From Pseudomonas alliivorans (GTDB lineage Bacteria > Pseudomonadota > Gammaproteobacteria > Pseudomonadales > Pseudomonadaceae): a DNA stretch of 64,000 nucleotides. Both the position numbers and the translations under genes were made by a program. The stretch lies in the NCBI RefSeq assembly GCF_017826695.1, contig NZ_JAFFZW010000003.1, positions 558,001-622,000 on the forward strand, read 5' to 3'. Below, piece by piece: positions 22,269 to 30,379 of this stretch. The notes beneath the pieces were generated by a model. It searched no databases. It was not told where the DNA came from and was given only the letters and a program-made list of their open reading frames with translations. The number at the start of each line of letters is the position of its first letter. Position 1 is the stretch's first letter.

Positions 22269-22478
22269 AGGTTCGATCCTTGAACATTGCAGCGGATGAA
22301 AGCAACTTAGGGGTTATCTGCCTCGATCATGGCAACTTGAGAGCGCACAGGCGCCATCCGTCCGGTTGATGACAATTGGGTGACGAAGTGCATGATGCGC
22401 CTGTACTAGGTTTAGCTGTGATTCTGGAAATAGCGAGGGGAGGGGGAGCTTGCGCAGTGTCGTGGCGAACATCGAGTT

Positions 22479-22502
22479 GTGGGAGGGGGCTTGCCCGCGA
22501 TG
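22479..22502. repeat. Single Pseudomonas REP element
   Basis: GTGGGAGGGGGC followed by TTGCCCGCGAT matches the Pseudomonas REP pattern (GTGGGAGCGGGCTTGC...CGCGA type) as I remember it. It forms a short imperfect hairpin and lies in the 270-base gap between the MCP promoter region and the VOC gene. Only one copy is visible here. Confidence 0.75.
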
Positions 22503-22539
22503 AGGTTGGTGCGGTGTGTCAGTCGCGCGTTATTAGACT

Positions 22540-22995
22540 TCAGGCAAACGCCGCCTCGATAAACGCCTCCAGCGTCTTCTCTTCCAGAATCTCCACCGAG
22601 AAATGCCCGAACCGTTTGGGCAGCCAGATAATCCTTCCCCCGGACGGCGATTGCAGGTTTGAGCGATCAAGCGGTTTGCCGTTCTCGTCCTCCGGTTGCA
22701 CACCGGCTGCGATCAGTTCGTCGTAAGCCTTCTCGATATCCGGCGTCGAATAACAATGTCGATAAATCATGCCCTCGCCTGACGTATCCAGCAGGTCCTT
22801 CAGATTCCCCGCCAACGGCTGGACCAGCATGAAGCGTTCAGTGCCGATCATCGCAATGGCATAACGCACATGCAGACCGCCGCGTTCCCAGATCAGGGTT
22901 CTGGAGATTTTGGCTTGCAGGATCTGCGCGTAATAAGCGCAAGCTTCTTCAAGGTCGGTGACGAGAACGTCGATGTGGCTGAATGTCAGGTCCAT
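22540..22995 (-). CDS. VOC (glyoxalase/bleomycin-resistance fold) protein
   Basis: 151-residue vicinal-oxygen-chelate protein, single betaalphabetabetabeta pair: N-terminal MDLTFSHIDVLVTDLEEACAYYAQIL gives the first metal His, and the C-terminal half ends LPKRFGHFSVEILEE. AAAGG lies upstream of the ATG. Single gene with no informative neighbours; substrate unknown. Confidence 0.8.
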   Translation of the reverse strand: MDLTFSHIDVLVTDLEEACAYYAQILQAKISRTLIWERGGLHVRYAIAMIGTERFMLVQPLAGNLKDLLDTSGEGMIYRHCYSTPDIEKAYDELIAAGVQPEDENGKPLDRSNLQSPSGGRIIWLPKRFGHFSVEILEEKTLEAFIEAAFA

Positions 22996-23114
22996 TGAGA
23001 GCCTTTCCTGCTGGTACGTTGGATAACAAGTGCCTGCAATTTCGCATGCCTGAGGTGCAATGTCATATCTTCCGTTGTGAGTCAGTTACAGATAAGGGAC
23101 CAGAGGAGGGGCGT

Positions 23115-23549
23115 ATGACTGAGTGGGACATCTTTGAGACCGGGCACTGGCGTGTCAGCCATCGACGTGATGCGCGATATCGCGGCTATCTGATGGTTGC
23201 GTCTGTTGCACCCGCTTCTGATCTGGGCAACCTGAACGAGGCGGCGCTGGCCGAGCTGGGAGGTGTTTTGCGCAGAACAGAACAGCTTCTGGTGCGGGCG
23301 TATGAGCCTCGAAAAGTGGTGATATATAAATTGGGATTCTCTGCCGGGTTCAGTTTGCATTTTCATGTCGCGCCGGTTACCGAGGCACTGCTTGTGGAGG
23401 TTGCAGGTCATCCGGGGTATGCCGCAGAGCCGGATGGGAACGACGTGATACTTTTCCTGAGTCGTGAATATTGCGAGCGGGCATTGAGTGAAGAGGAGCG
23501 GGGGATTCAAGCGAGGGAAGTGCTCAGGTTGAGGGGAATGCCGAGCTGA
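23115..23549 (+). CDS. HIT-like nucleotide-binding protein
   Basis: 144 residues from the ATG at 23115, which has GAGGAGGGG upstream; the frame is open further upstream but without support. The segment KLGFSAGFSLHFHVAPV carries His82 and His84 of a histidine-triad motif, but the third position is Ala86 rather than His. HIT-superfamily branches differ there, so it may be a hydrolase/transferase variant or inactive. Divergent from the VOC gene. Confidence 0.72.
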   Translation: MTEWDIFETGHWRVSHRRDARYRGYLMVASVAPASDLGNLNEAALAELGGVLRRTEQLLVRAYEPRKVVIYKLGFSAGFSLHFHVAPVTEALLVEVAGHPGYAAEPDGNDVILFLSREYCERALSEEERGIQAREVLRLRGMPS

Positions 23550-23589
23550 GGGCGGTACCGCTTTAGTCAGCGTTGATATCGAGGTGCAT

Positions 23590-23614
23590 GCAGGAGGGCA
23601 AAATGCCCTCCTGC
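23590..23614. terminator. Perfect hairpin between convergent genes
   Basis: GCAGGAGGGCA (23590-23600), loop AAA, TGCCCTCCTGC (23604-23614): an 11-bp perfect stem lying between the stops of the HIT-like gene (23549) and the convergent isochorismatase gene (23624). No strong T-run follows on either strand, so termination efficiency is uncertain, but the position fits a bidirectional terminator. Confidence 0.6.
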
Positions 23615-23623
23615 GATTACCGG

Positions 23624-24250
23624 TCAACGTGCAGTCAAGGCTGCATAGCTGTTCATGAGATTGCGATAGTTCGGAATACGCTGCGACAACAGATTGCCCA
23701 AACCTTCGATATCGTTGCGCCAGTCACGCTGCAACTCACACGCCACCGAGAACCAGTTCATCATCTGCGCGCCGGCCTGTGTCATGCGGTTCCAGGCGGC
23801 CTGCTGCACAGCCGTGTTGAACGTGCCGGAAGAGTCGGTCACCACGAACACATCAAAGCCTTCAGCCAGCGCCGACAACGTCGGGAAGGCTACACAGACA
23901 TCCGTCACGACACCGGCAATGATCAGTTGCTTGCGGCCAGTGGCCTTGATCGCCTTGACGAAGTCTTCGTTGTCCCAGGCGTTGATCTGGCCAGGGCGAG
24001 CGATGTAAGGCGCGTCCGGGAACATCTCTTTGAGTTCCGGTACCAGCGGACCATTCGGGCCTTGTTCGAAACTGGTGGTCAGGATGGTTGGCAGCTCAAA
24101 GAACTTCGCCACGTCGGCCAACGCCAACACGTTGTTCTTGAACTCGTTCGGGGTGAAGTCCTGCACCAGTGAAATAAGACCGGTCTGGTGGTCCACCAGC
24201 AGAACTACGGCGTCGTCTTTGTTCAGGCGGTTGTAAGTGGCGTTGTTCAT
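23624..24250 (-). CDS. YcaC-like isochorismatase-family hydrolase
   Basis: 208 residues, cysteine hydrolase of the isochorismatase superfamily. AVVLLVDHQTGLI puts the catalytic Asp at residue 20, and the nucleophile is Cys119 in GVVTDVCVAFPTL. Close to E. coli YcaC, a cytosolic octamer of unknown substrate. The ATG at 24250 has AAGGA seven bases upstream. Convergent with the HIT-like gene. Confidence 0.85.
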   Translation of the reverse strand: MNNATYNRLNKDDAVVLLVDHQTGLISLVQDFTPNEFKNNVLALADVAKFFELPTILTTSFEQGPNGPLVPELKEMFPDAPYIARPGQINAWDNEDFVKAIKATGRKQLIIAGVVTDVCVAFPTLSALAEGFDVFVVTDSSGTFNTAVQQAAWNRMTQAGAQMMNWFSVACELQRDWRNDIEGLGNLLSQRIPNYRNLMNSYAALTAR

Positions 24251-24378
24251 GGTGGAATCCTTTTTCGAAGTGGTGAGTGGTTGTCGTTTCAACGTGTGGC
24301 TAGATTAATGTCCATCTGAGCGTCGAAAAAGCGCTTGAAAAAGGTTTGTCTGTCAACCTGAAGGAGACAGTCAGGGTG

Positions 24379-24451
24379 GCGAGATGTGTGTGCATCCAAG
24401 AGGCTGATGTCAACGGGGCGCGCAGCGACTCAATCTGTACACACATCTCGC
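24379..24451. repeat. Inverted repeat upstream of the YcaC-like gene
   Basis: GCGAGATGTGTGTGCA at 24379-24394 is the reverse complement, with one mismatch, of TGTACACACATCTCGC at 24436-24451. The arms are 41 bases apart. The element lies about 130 bases upstream of the YcaC-like start and just downstream of the zinc-protein gene, marking the edge between housekeeping and phage-like sequence. Role unknown. Confidence 0.6.
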
Positions 24452-24504
24452 GACAGCTACCAAGGCGTTGGGTACTGGAAGCGACAACCTGGCCAAAAGA
24501 TGCC

Positions 24505-24924
24505 TCAGGCTGGTTTTTCGGCCAGTTGCTCCCGTATCTCAAAGAGTGTTCTGCCTCTGGTCTCCACCATCATGCCCGGCATCTGAATCCGGGCAATTTC
24601 CGAATCGGTCAGACCGAGATCACGCAAGCTATCCACCCATCGCTGCAGCCGCTGCGAAGCGGTATCCCTGGCATTCGGCCCTTTTTCCCGCAGACACGTG
24701 TCACACATGTCATCGGGTGAAACCCTGCTCGCCCATGTCCCAGGTCGTCGATACTCGAACAGCCCGCAATCACAACGACATACCCACACAGCCCCTTTAC
24801 CGGAGCGACTTGAGCGGCACCAGGCAATCGCCGTCAGTTTGCCTCGACGTTTACCGGTGTGATCAGTGGCGTGCTCGGGGCGAGGTTGGAGTTGCGACAG
24901 GCAGTGCAGAGTGATTTTTGTCAT
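24505..24924 (-). CDS. Phage-like protein with zinc-ribbon cysteines
   Basis: 139 residues from the ATG at 24924, which has a strong AAGGAGG six bases upstream. Cysteines are spaced like a treble-clef/zinc ribbon: VCRCDCGLFEYRRPG then DDMCDTCLREKG, with a helical C-terminus (LRDLGLTDSEIARIQMPG). It is divergent from the HTH regulator at 25207 and shares the operator region with it, as early phage genes do. I do not know its function. Confidence 0.72.
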   Translation of the reverse strand: MTKITLHCLSQLQPRPEHATDHTGKRRGKLTAIAWCRSSRSGKGAVWVCRCDCGLFEYRRPGTWASRVSPDDMCDTCLREKGPNARDTASQRLQRWVDSLRDLGLTDSEIARIQMPGMMVETRGRTLFEIREQLAEKPA

Positions 24925-25146
24925 GTGATACCTCCTTGGATAGTTGAAGACGCAGAGTCTTGGGTTTTTTCGGGCAAGCCGATCCCGTTGGCGCTTGTGC
25001 ACCGTTTTTTGGTTGATGTGTGTTTTTGAAAGCTGAGGGTTCAGCCTTTTTTAAACAGAAATGGCTGGCCGTTCACCTGTGGTTACGCAGGCCATGCAGG
25101 TCAAGAGCGGTGTTCTGATAATCTCTCCAGCGGTGATGGTGATATG

Positions 25147-25189
25147 GGTTCCTATATGGGTTCCACATAATGTGCCCTATATAGGAACC
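25147..25189. promoter_or_regulatory. Palindromic operator between divergent phage-like genes
   Basis: GGTTCCTATAT (25147-25157) and ATATAGGAACC (25179-25189) are exact inverted repeats; between them is the perfect palindrome CACAT-A-ATGTG (25164-25174). ATATGGGTTCC also occurs as a direct repeat at 25142-25152 and 25154-25164. The cluster lies 18 bases upstream of the HTH gene and in the shared promoter region with the zinc-protein gene, so it is the probable operator of that regulator. Confidence 0.75.
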
Positions 25190-25206
25190 TGTCAAGAAGG
25201 TGATTT

Positions 25207-25443
25207 GTGGATTTGGCGATTAAATTGAAAGCGATCCGGCGCGCGGAGGGGTTAACCCAGTCCGAATTTTGCGAGCGGGTAGGCATCAGCCTCAGCACGT
25301 ATAAAAAATACGAGGCGTCGATGTTTGAGATGGGGTACGGGGCGCTTTGCAAAGTGACCAATCACCCGGATTTCAAGAAGTACACGCTGTGGTTGATGAC
25401 GGGGGACACGGCTCCCGATTGCGGTCAGGTTGGTGCTGAGTAA
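25207..25443 (+). CDS. Small HTH (XRE-like) regulator
   Basis: 78 residues. LTQSEFCERVGISLSTYKKYEAS is a helix-turn-helix of the cI/XRE type, followed by a C-terminal tail with FKKYTLWLMTGDTAPDCGQV that is common to small phage repressors in Pseudomonas. Start GTG at 25207 with AAGGTG about six bases upstream. It probably binds the palindromes immediately upstream and controls itself and the divergent gene. Confidence 0.8.
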   Translation: MDLAIKLKAIRRAEGLTQSEFCERVGISLSTYKKYEASMFEMGYGALCKVTNHPDFKKYTLWLMTGDTAPDCGQVGAE

Positions 25444-25554
25444 GGGTAGTGGCAGGGTGGGTAGTGGTCCTGTCCCGGCACGGGTCGGGAAAGCTAGATG
25501 TTCTGGTCGGGCGTTGCTGATCACTACAAGCGAATAACTCAATGGAGAAACAGG

Positions 25555-25785
25555 ATGTCGATCAAAATCAGTGCACCGCTTGTGAACGGCGACCTATGGG
25601 ACCCTCTCGATGAAAACGCTTCCGGCGAGGATGCGGTGTTGCTGATATGCGGAGATGACATGCGTCCGCCTCCCAAGAGCGTCGTGATCACCGTCACTAC
25701 CGACTCAGGTAAGCATGTAGAAGTGCGGATTCCGAACTCGGACAGTGGCAAAGCCAGCGTGCGAATCGATGGTGAATCGATCTGA
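25555..25785 (+). CDS. Small hypothetical protein
   Basis: 76 residues from the ATG at 25555 with GGAG ten bases upstream. Acidic, beta-rich look (PKSVVITVTTDSGKHVEVRIPNSDSGKASVRIDGES), no membrane segment. Same strand as the HTH regulator, 111 bases downstream, so possibly co-regulated. Not recognised. Confidence 0.55.
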   Translation: MSIKISAPLVNGDLWDPLDENASGEDAVLLICGDDMRPPPKSVVITVTTDSGKHVEVRIPNSDSGKASVRIDGESI

Positions 25786-25859
25786 TGGAAAGGTTGAATA
25801 GGGAAAGGGGCTATTTAGAAAGGTAATGGCTTAAGGTTCTGGAACGTATGCCATTTTTT

Positions 25860-25902
25860 GGGGCCCACACAGACTGGAGCCGTGGACCAAAGGATTATGA
25901 GT
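25860..25902 (-). other. Degenerate 3' fragment of a CAT-anticodon tRNA (island left edge)
   Basis: Read on the minus strand this is ACTCATAATCCTTTGGTCC, then CACGGCTCCAGTCTGTG, then TGGGCCC. It spans the anticodon loop (CAT: Met or Ile2), variable loop, T arm and 3' acceptor half of a tRNA with a few substitutions in the T arm and without the 5' half. The T arm/acceptor part recurs at 37821-37845 in the same orientation. Interpreted as an attachment-site remnant, not a working tRNA. Confidence 0.75.
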
Positions 25903-26095
25903 TGCTGGGCGAGCAGGTATGCCTAGAGAAAGCTGTCGTAGGTAAATGTAGGTTGGCATAGCTGAGGGCCCTGTGACACGTGGTGTTGAGCGTAGTTTTG
26001 AGAAGGTTGCTAAAGCTGGTTACCGTACCTTGAGTGTACCGATTTTTGAAGCTTAGAGATCGTATGCGATCACAGTCATGCGACTCATGGTCGGC

Positions 26096-26284
26096 TCAGA
26101 GTCGGGAAGGTCTCTGATACCTCCGCAGCACATCGGACAGATACCTGCTACCAATGACCTCTAGGAAGCTGAAGACTGGTTGAAGTGGGGCTACGTCGAT
26201 CAGTGCATCTGCACGAGCGCGCGCCTGAGCTACCGATGCGTCAGACTGGCTGGCAGCAAGCGTGGGATTAAGATATTCCAGCAC
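26096..26284 (-). CDS. Small hypothetical protein, possibly a gene remnant
   Basis: 62 residues with protein-like composition (VAQARARADALIDVAPLQPV then FSFLEVIGSRYLSDVLRRY). There is no ATG: the only usable start is a GTG at 26284, with GGGAGG about 11 bases upstream. Could be a short real gene or the 3' end of a larger one cut off at the island edge. Not recognised. Confidence 0.35.
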   Translation of the reverse strand: MLEYLNPTLAASQSDASVAQARARADALIDVAPLQPVFSFLEVIGSRYLSDVLRRYQRPSRL

Positions 26285-26354
26285 CTGGACTGACGCGCCT
26301 CCCGCAAGTCAATGATACAATTGCTTCTGGCTTTGGCTTTCTGTGGCATGGCCT

Positions 26355-26984
26355 ATGTCGGTACTCGTGCGCAATGTACTATTAAGCGATGATAATGTTG
26401 TGAGTGTGTTGCCTGCTATGTTAAATGACCCATTGATCCGTGCCGCGTTGGTAAGTAGGCTTAGAAATGCATACCCACAGCCTAAAGCTGTTATTGAAGA
26501 ACTGCGTATTCATAATGGCAATGCTATTGCAGATGTAGTTGCGATCCATAGAGAGGCTCATTGCTATGAGATCAAGGGGGATGGTGACAAGGTTGAAAGA
26601 ATTGCTCAGCAAGGAGTTTACTATAACCTCGCTTTCCGAAAAGTCACTTTAGTGACTACCTCTAAACATATGTCCAAAGCAATCAAAATCGCGCCCGATC
26701 ACTGGGGTGTGCTTGAGGCAAAATGCAACTCTAAAGGAGTTGTCGTTTTCAAACCTGTTCGCCAAGCTTTAAAAAATCCTTCGTTTGATAAGCAGGTGGC
26801 CTTGCTAACGCTCTGGCGAGATGAGCTTTTTGATATTGCTAGTAAGATCGAAGAAAAAGTGCAAGCTAAGATAAATAGAAATGCCCTGTCATTTTTGATT
26901 TCTCAAGCTTATGGGACCCAAGAGCTCAGCCTTACGATAGGCCAGGCTCTTGTGCTAAGAAGTCTTATAAAACATCAAGCATGA
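26355..26984 (+). CDS. sce7726-family protein (PD-(D/E)xK nuclease-like)
   Basis: 209 residues from the ATG at 26355. The layout Glu49, Asp60 (IADVVAI), Glu72-x-Lys74 (CYEIKGDGDKVERI) is the PD-(D/E)xK restriction-nuclease core, and the pattern EIKGD..VERIAQQ..YY....VTLVT matches the sce7726 family as I know it. AT-rich codon use unlike the arn/che regions points to transfer. Convergent with the beta-protein gene, with stops overlapping by 20 bases. sce7726 proteins are recurrently found with sce7725/beta-type proteins, whose joint function is not established. Confidence 0.75.
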   Translation: MSVLVRNVLLSDDNVVSVLPAMLNDPLIRAALVSRLRNAYPQPKAVIEELRIHNGNAIADVVAIHREAHCYEIKGDGDKVERIAQQGVYYNLAFRKVTLVTTSKHMSKAIKIAPDHWGVLEAKCNSKGVVVFKPVRQALKNPSFDKQVALLTLWRDELFDIASKIEEKVQAKINRNALSFLISQAYGTQELSLTIGQALVLRSLIKHQA

Positions 26985-28038
26985 ATGCAATGTGCGAGTT
27001 TATTGTAGGCTTCAAAATACTCCCTGGCATAACTGTTGATCCAAGCCCCGCCGCCTTCTGAACCAAATACAGGTCACCCTCCGAGTTTCCGTGTCGAAAA
27101 AAAGTCTTCGCTACTATAGTGGCTGCGATGTCATTATATTGTTTGAATCCTCTCGGATGCGTCTTGATACCCCCTCCGCGCACAATGTAATGCCTGTCAT
27201 CATAAGAGTAGACGACCTTGGGGGCGGTAACGTTTAACATGTTGCGTGGGTCGATGTCAGAGTCGGAGTAGTCGGGGCTTACAATGGTGTAGTCACCAAA
27301 GATTACCTTATGACCATTGAGGCCTATAATAGAGGTCTTGTAAATGACCGTCTCGGTGCGTAAAAGGTGTATCTCATTGTTGGTTGAAAGTATCCCACCG
27401 ATGGCGGGTAGAAGACTAGACCCAGTAATTACGATGGCCTCATATGCGTGATCTAAAGCGGCAGCGAGGCAAAACGCCTTGATCTGAGCTGCCCGAACTG
27501 TCGCGTCGACCCCTTTGCAAACTCTATTATCAATGACAAGTACCCAGTGATCGTAGATACCTTGCCCCATCGCTATGAGATGCAGAATGTCTGTTCTAAT
27601 GAGGTTGTAGCTGATCAAGTCTTCACTAGAGACTCTTAAAGCAATACGTCTGTTTTTTCCAGCCTTAGTGATCGCTGGCGTGAAAACGCAGGCATTTCGG
27701 TCGACGGTGCGATCTACGCCAACAACGGGGTTGAAGCTGAGGCCCTGCGCGTGCATGCGAGCGGCGAAATATTCATAGCTGGGGCGGCCTCCTATAAGGA
27801 TCGAATCCGGGATATCGTAATCGTCTACGAAATACTCAGGTATGCCCTTTGTGTTTAGGCAGAATTTTCGAGAAGCTGTCTCTATGTTTTTCGTCAAACT
27901 TGTCGCATCCATATCTTTTTTCAGAGGAAGATCGAAAAAAGGGACTATTAGCTGTTTTCTTTCTTTGCTAAGAGATTTGACTGCTCCAAACTCATTAGCT
28001 TTGGCTTTGAGAAACGGAATGTACTTAGGCATCTTCAC
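26965..28038 (-). CDS. Beta-protein family (sce7725-like) protein
   Basis: 357 residues. The start KYIPFLKAKANEFGAVKSLS followed by IVPFFDLP is the opening of the phage T4 beta-protein family (Pfam Beta_protein), with WHWV-like strands and a TIM-barrel-like alternation through LAMGQGIYDHWVLVIDNR. Start GTG at 28038 with AAGGA about six bases upstream; an ATG at 28032 is an alternative. Overlaps the upstream ImmA/IrrE gene by 14 bases. No biochemical function is established for the family. Confidence 0.72.
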   Translation of the reverse strand: MKMPKYIPFLKAKANEFGAVKSLSKERKQLIVPFFDLPLKKDMDATSLTKNIETASRKFCLNTKGIPEYFVDDYDIPDSILIGGRPSYEYFAARMHAQGLSFNPVVGVDRTVDRNACVFTPAITKAGKNRRIALRVSSEDLISYNLIRTDILHLIAMGQGIYDHWVLVIDNRVCKGVDATVRAAQIKAFCLAAALDHAYEAIVITGSSLLPAIGGILSTNNEIHLLRTETVIYKTSIIGLNGHKVIFGDYTIVSPDYSDSDIDPRNMLNVTAPKVVYSYDDRHYIVRGGGIKTHPRGFKQYNDIAATIVAKTFFRHGNSEGDLYLVQKAAGLGSTVMPGSILKPTINSHIAFMLDVL

Positions 28039-28849
28039 TTATCATCCTTGTGACGCTAATCTCGTGAATAATTCTGCTGAACAGAGAGAAATTCCCTGAT
28101 TCGTGCCTTATAAGGCCTGCGAGGATTGCAGGGTGTATCGAAAGTTTTTCTGCGTCTTTATATAGTTCTTCTTCATTACGATGCCTGCGAGCAGAGGCAG
28201 ATCGCCAATCGCTACGGCTAATTAATGATTCTTTAGCAAGCTGGTTTGCTTCTAGCTCGGTGATATCTTCGCCAATATCCTCAAGGGAATCGAAGTGCGC
28301 ACCCTCAAATCGATCATAGTGCATTGAAATGTGGGATAGCTCGTGCATTAGCGTGAACCAGAAATAGTCATATCGATCATATCTGAGTGTCATGCCTATT
28401 ACAGGGGTGCCACCTTCGAGTTTGAAGAATACTCCGTCAGTTTTCATTCCTGCGGTTTGAGGCAGATAAATCAGAACTATACCAAGCGCCCATAGAGAAC
28501 TAGATATATGTTTGGTGTTTTTGCTGTCCAGAGATAGTCTGCATATATTTTTCAAGGTGTCTTTATCAAGACCTTCGAATCGCTTAACTTTCCCAGTAGA
28601 AACGACAATTTCAGCATAGCGCTGAACCTGTGAAAGCCAGCAGAATACCTCAGTTTCTTTGCCTGTATCACTACGCCTGAATAATGCGTTATTCATCGCT
28701 CCCGAAAGCAGATCCTTAAAAATAAGGGGGTCGTTATTCGCTAGTTTTTTCGAGATGGCAGAATAATTTTCTAACGCCTCTAACAGTCGCTCCGGAGTGC
28801 AGTCAGATGTAGAGACGAAAAAATCCTCTAGCTCATGGTTATCATCCAT
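28025..28849 (-). CDS. ImmA/IrrE-type metallopeptidase
   Basis: 274 residues. Zinc motif His169-Glu-Leu-Ser-His173 in FTLMHELSHISMHYD, with a downstream acidic helix ITELEANQLAKES giving the third ligand: the ImmA/IrrE layout. ImmA/IrrE peptidases cleave repressors or regulators in response to a signal. The N-terminal 100 residues are helical and do not look like the usual XRE HTH, so its substrate must be a separate protein. Middle gene of three that overlap (8 bases with GNAT, 14 with beta protein). Confidence 0.82.
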   Translation of the reverse strand: MDDNHELEDFFVSTSDCTPERLLEALENYSAISKKLANNDPLIFKDLLSGAMNNALFRRSDTGKETEVFCWLSQVQRYAEIVVSTGKVKRFEGLDKDTLKNICRLSLDSKNTKHISSSLWALGIVLIYLPQTAGMKTDGVFFKLEGGTPVIGMTLRYDRYDYFWFTLMHELSHISMHYDRFEGAHFDSLEDIGEDITELEANQLAKESLISRSDWRSASARRHRNEEELYKDAEKLSIHPAILAGLIRHESGNFSLFSRIIHEISVTRMISEDA

Positions 28850-29519
28850 TTACTGTTGCCCCAAATTCTAGAGCGACGTCTCTGGCCATCTCGTAATAAT
28901 CCAAGCTTTCTTTTTTTCTGTCTGGAAAGCATATCATGCCGATTTTGTCGTAATAGGCGGCGGCTTTTGGTAGAGAGTGCAACGAAAATCCAGGACGCAA
29001 CCCTAAGGTCTCAGTAGCGTATTTTGACGCATACCTAATCAGATCTGATCCGACCCCCTTGAAACGTGCGTTGCTCAGCGGGTTAGGCCTATTCCAAGGT
29101 GCGACAGCTACATACTCAATGTAGAAAATTCCTTGACCATCTATAACGCTATCTTTGGGATGGTATATGAGGCAGGCTGCCTGAACAGCATCTTCAGCCA
29201 GATAGAAAAACCAGTTGTATTCCTGTGTGCTGTGATGGATAGCTTTTGCGGTCCATCTCCAGTGGGCATCTTCCATGTGCAGTTCGGATATTTTTTTTAT
29301 TAACTCCGCCTCGCTTGTAGTTGAGCTTTTTACGCAGTAGAGTATTTCTATATTTTTGGCAGTCCACTCGGTATCGCATTTATTCGCTAGCGAAATGTCC
29401 CATCCGTGCAATAGTTCAAATGAAACGCTTTGGCCGACAGTGTTTGTCTTAACGCCAGAAGCAAAAGCTGAGGCCGGAGGGAGTGAAGCAATAAGGGTCT
29501 TGATACTTTGTATGTCCAT
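28842..29519 (-). CDS. GNAT-family N-acetyltransferase-like protein
   Basis: 225 residues. C-terminal half looks like a GNAT fold: EYVAVAPWNRPNP, a GVGSDLIRYASKYA acetyl-CoA loop and SLPKAAAYYDKIGMI, which is the typical last-strand tyrosine segment. N-terminal 90 residues are specific to this protein. First gene of the three-gene operon with the ImmA/IrrE peptidase and beta protein. Acceptor unknown; the tight overlap suggests the three act together. Confidence 0.72.
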   Translation of the reverse strand: MDIQSIKTLIASLPPASAFASGVKTNTVGQSVSFELLHGWDISLANKCDTEWTAKNIEILYCVKSSTTSEAELIKKISELHMEDAHWRWTAKAIHHSTQEYNWFFYLAEDAVQAACLIYHPKDSVIDGQGIFYIEYVAVAPWNRPNPLSNARFKGVGSDLIRYASKYATETLGLRPGFSLHSLPKAAAYYDKIGMICFPDRKKESLDYYEMARDVALEFGATVNG

Positions 29520-29552
29520 ATAACACCGCGCCTCAAAAAATTATGGGTTCTA

Positions 29553-29972
29553 TTAGGCAGAGCGGATATCCCTGTCTAGGGCTGATGTGTCGAAATTATG
29601 AGCCCTTATCAACCTTTGGGTACTGACTTGCTGGATAAGCAGGATCCAAGTAGCTAGGCAGTTGAATGTCTTGGCCAAGCGGATCGTATAACGCAATAGT
29701 GAGCGTGGAAGATTGTGGATTTGCCAGGCGATTTTTGGATTTCCGCCACGTTCTATGTACGACGCAGGAACGCCAGCGAGTCCACGAATGGAGTAGGAGG
29801 GTCTAGCCGTTACGTCACAGACCATAAAGGGCGTGAAATCCATTTCTGAGCCTTCCCAAAATTCCGCATCAGCTGGACCGTAGCTGGTCCACCTGCATGA
29901 TGGCACTATACTATTGCTGTCCAGTACCGTGTGTCTACGGCTTGAGGTGATTCCCACGACCCTGAGTGTCAT
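29553..29972 (-). CDS. Doubtful hypothetical protein
   Basis: An open frame of 139 residues. The middle part (EMDFTPFMVCDVTARPSYSI, then RGLAGVPASYIERGGNPKIAW) reads like protein, while the first 25 residues do not. No recognisable domain or clear ribosome site. It follows the GNAT operon upstream end and could be the remnant of a longer gene. Confidence 0.35.
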   Translation of the reverse strand: MTLRVVGITSSRRHTVLDSNSIVPSCRWTSYGPADAEFWEGSEMDFTPFMVCDVTARPSYSIRGLAGVPASYIERGGNPKIAWQIHNLPRSLLRYTIRLAKTFNCLATWILLIQQVSTQRLIRAHNFDTSALDRDIRSA

Positions 29973-30379
29973 CTACAACGAGCGCGATGACTCCCCGCTA
30001 GAGCAGGATAGAAAATTTTCGGGTGGGGGGCGCAACATATGGTTTGCACTGGCTCTTGCATGCCTTGAATGCATTCGATGCCAGGTAAACGGTGACTTGC
30101 TTGAGGCACAGTCCGTGCCCCATACCCTGAGTCGTTCTTGGTTTATTAGATAGGTGCGATGGCTGATCTTGGTCGATTTCTACCGTCCGCAATTGAGTCT
30201 GAATGGGAGATACTCTCGATGAGTGATGCCAGATTGGCTGCCACAATTTTTGCAGCTTCTGTTCCGCGTCTAGTGATGAAATTCACAGACAACAGTTCCG
30301 ACGAGCTATGGATAGCCGATATCAAGGCGTGTGCTCCAGGCAGAGACTGCCAGGTGTTCCGAGATGTGGTGTTCGTTGA

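Noticed and set aside
25860..25902. Functional tRNA gene
   Set aside because: The 5' half is missing and the T arm carries substitutions, so it cannot fold into a full tRNA.
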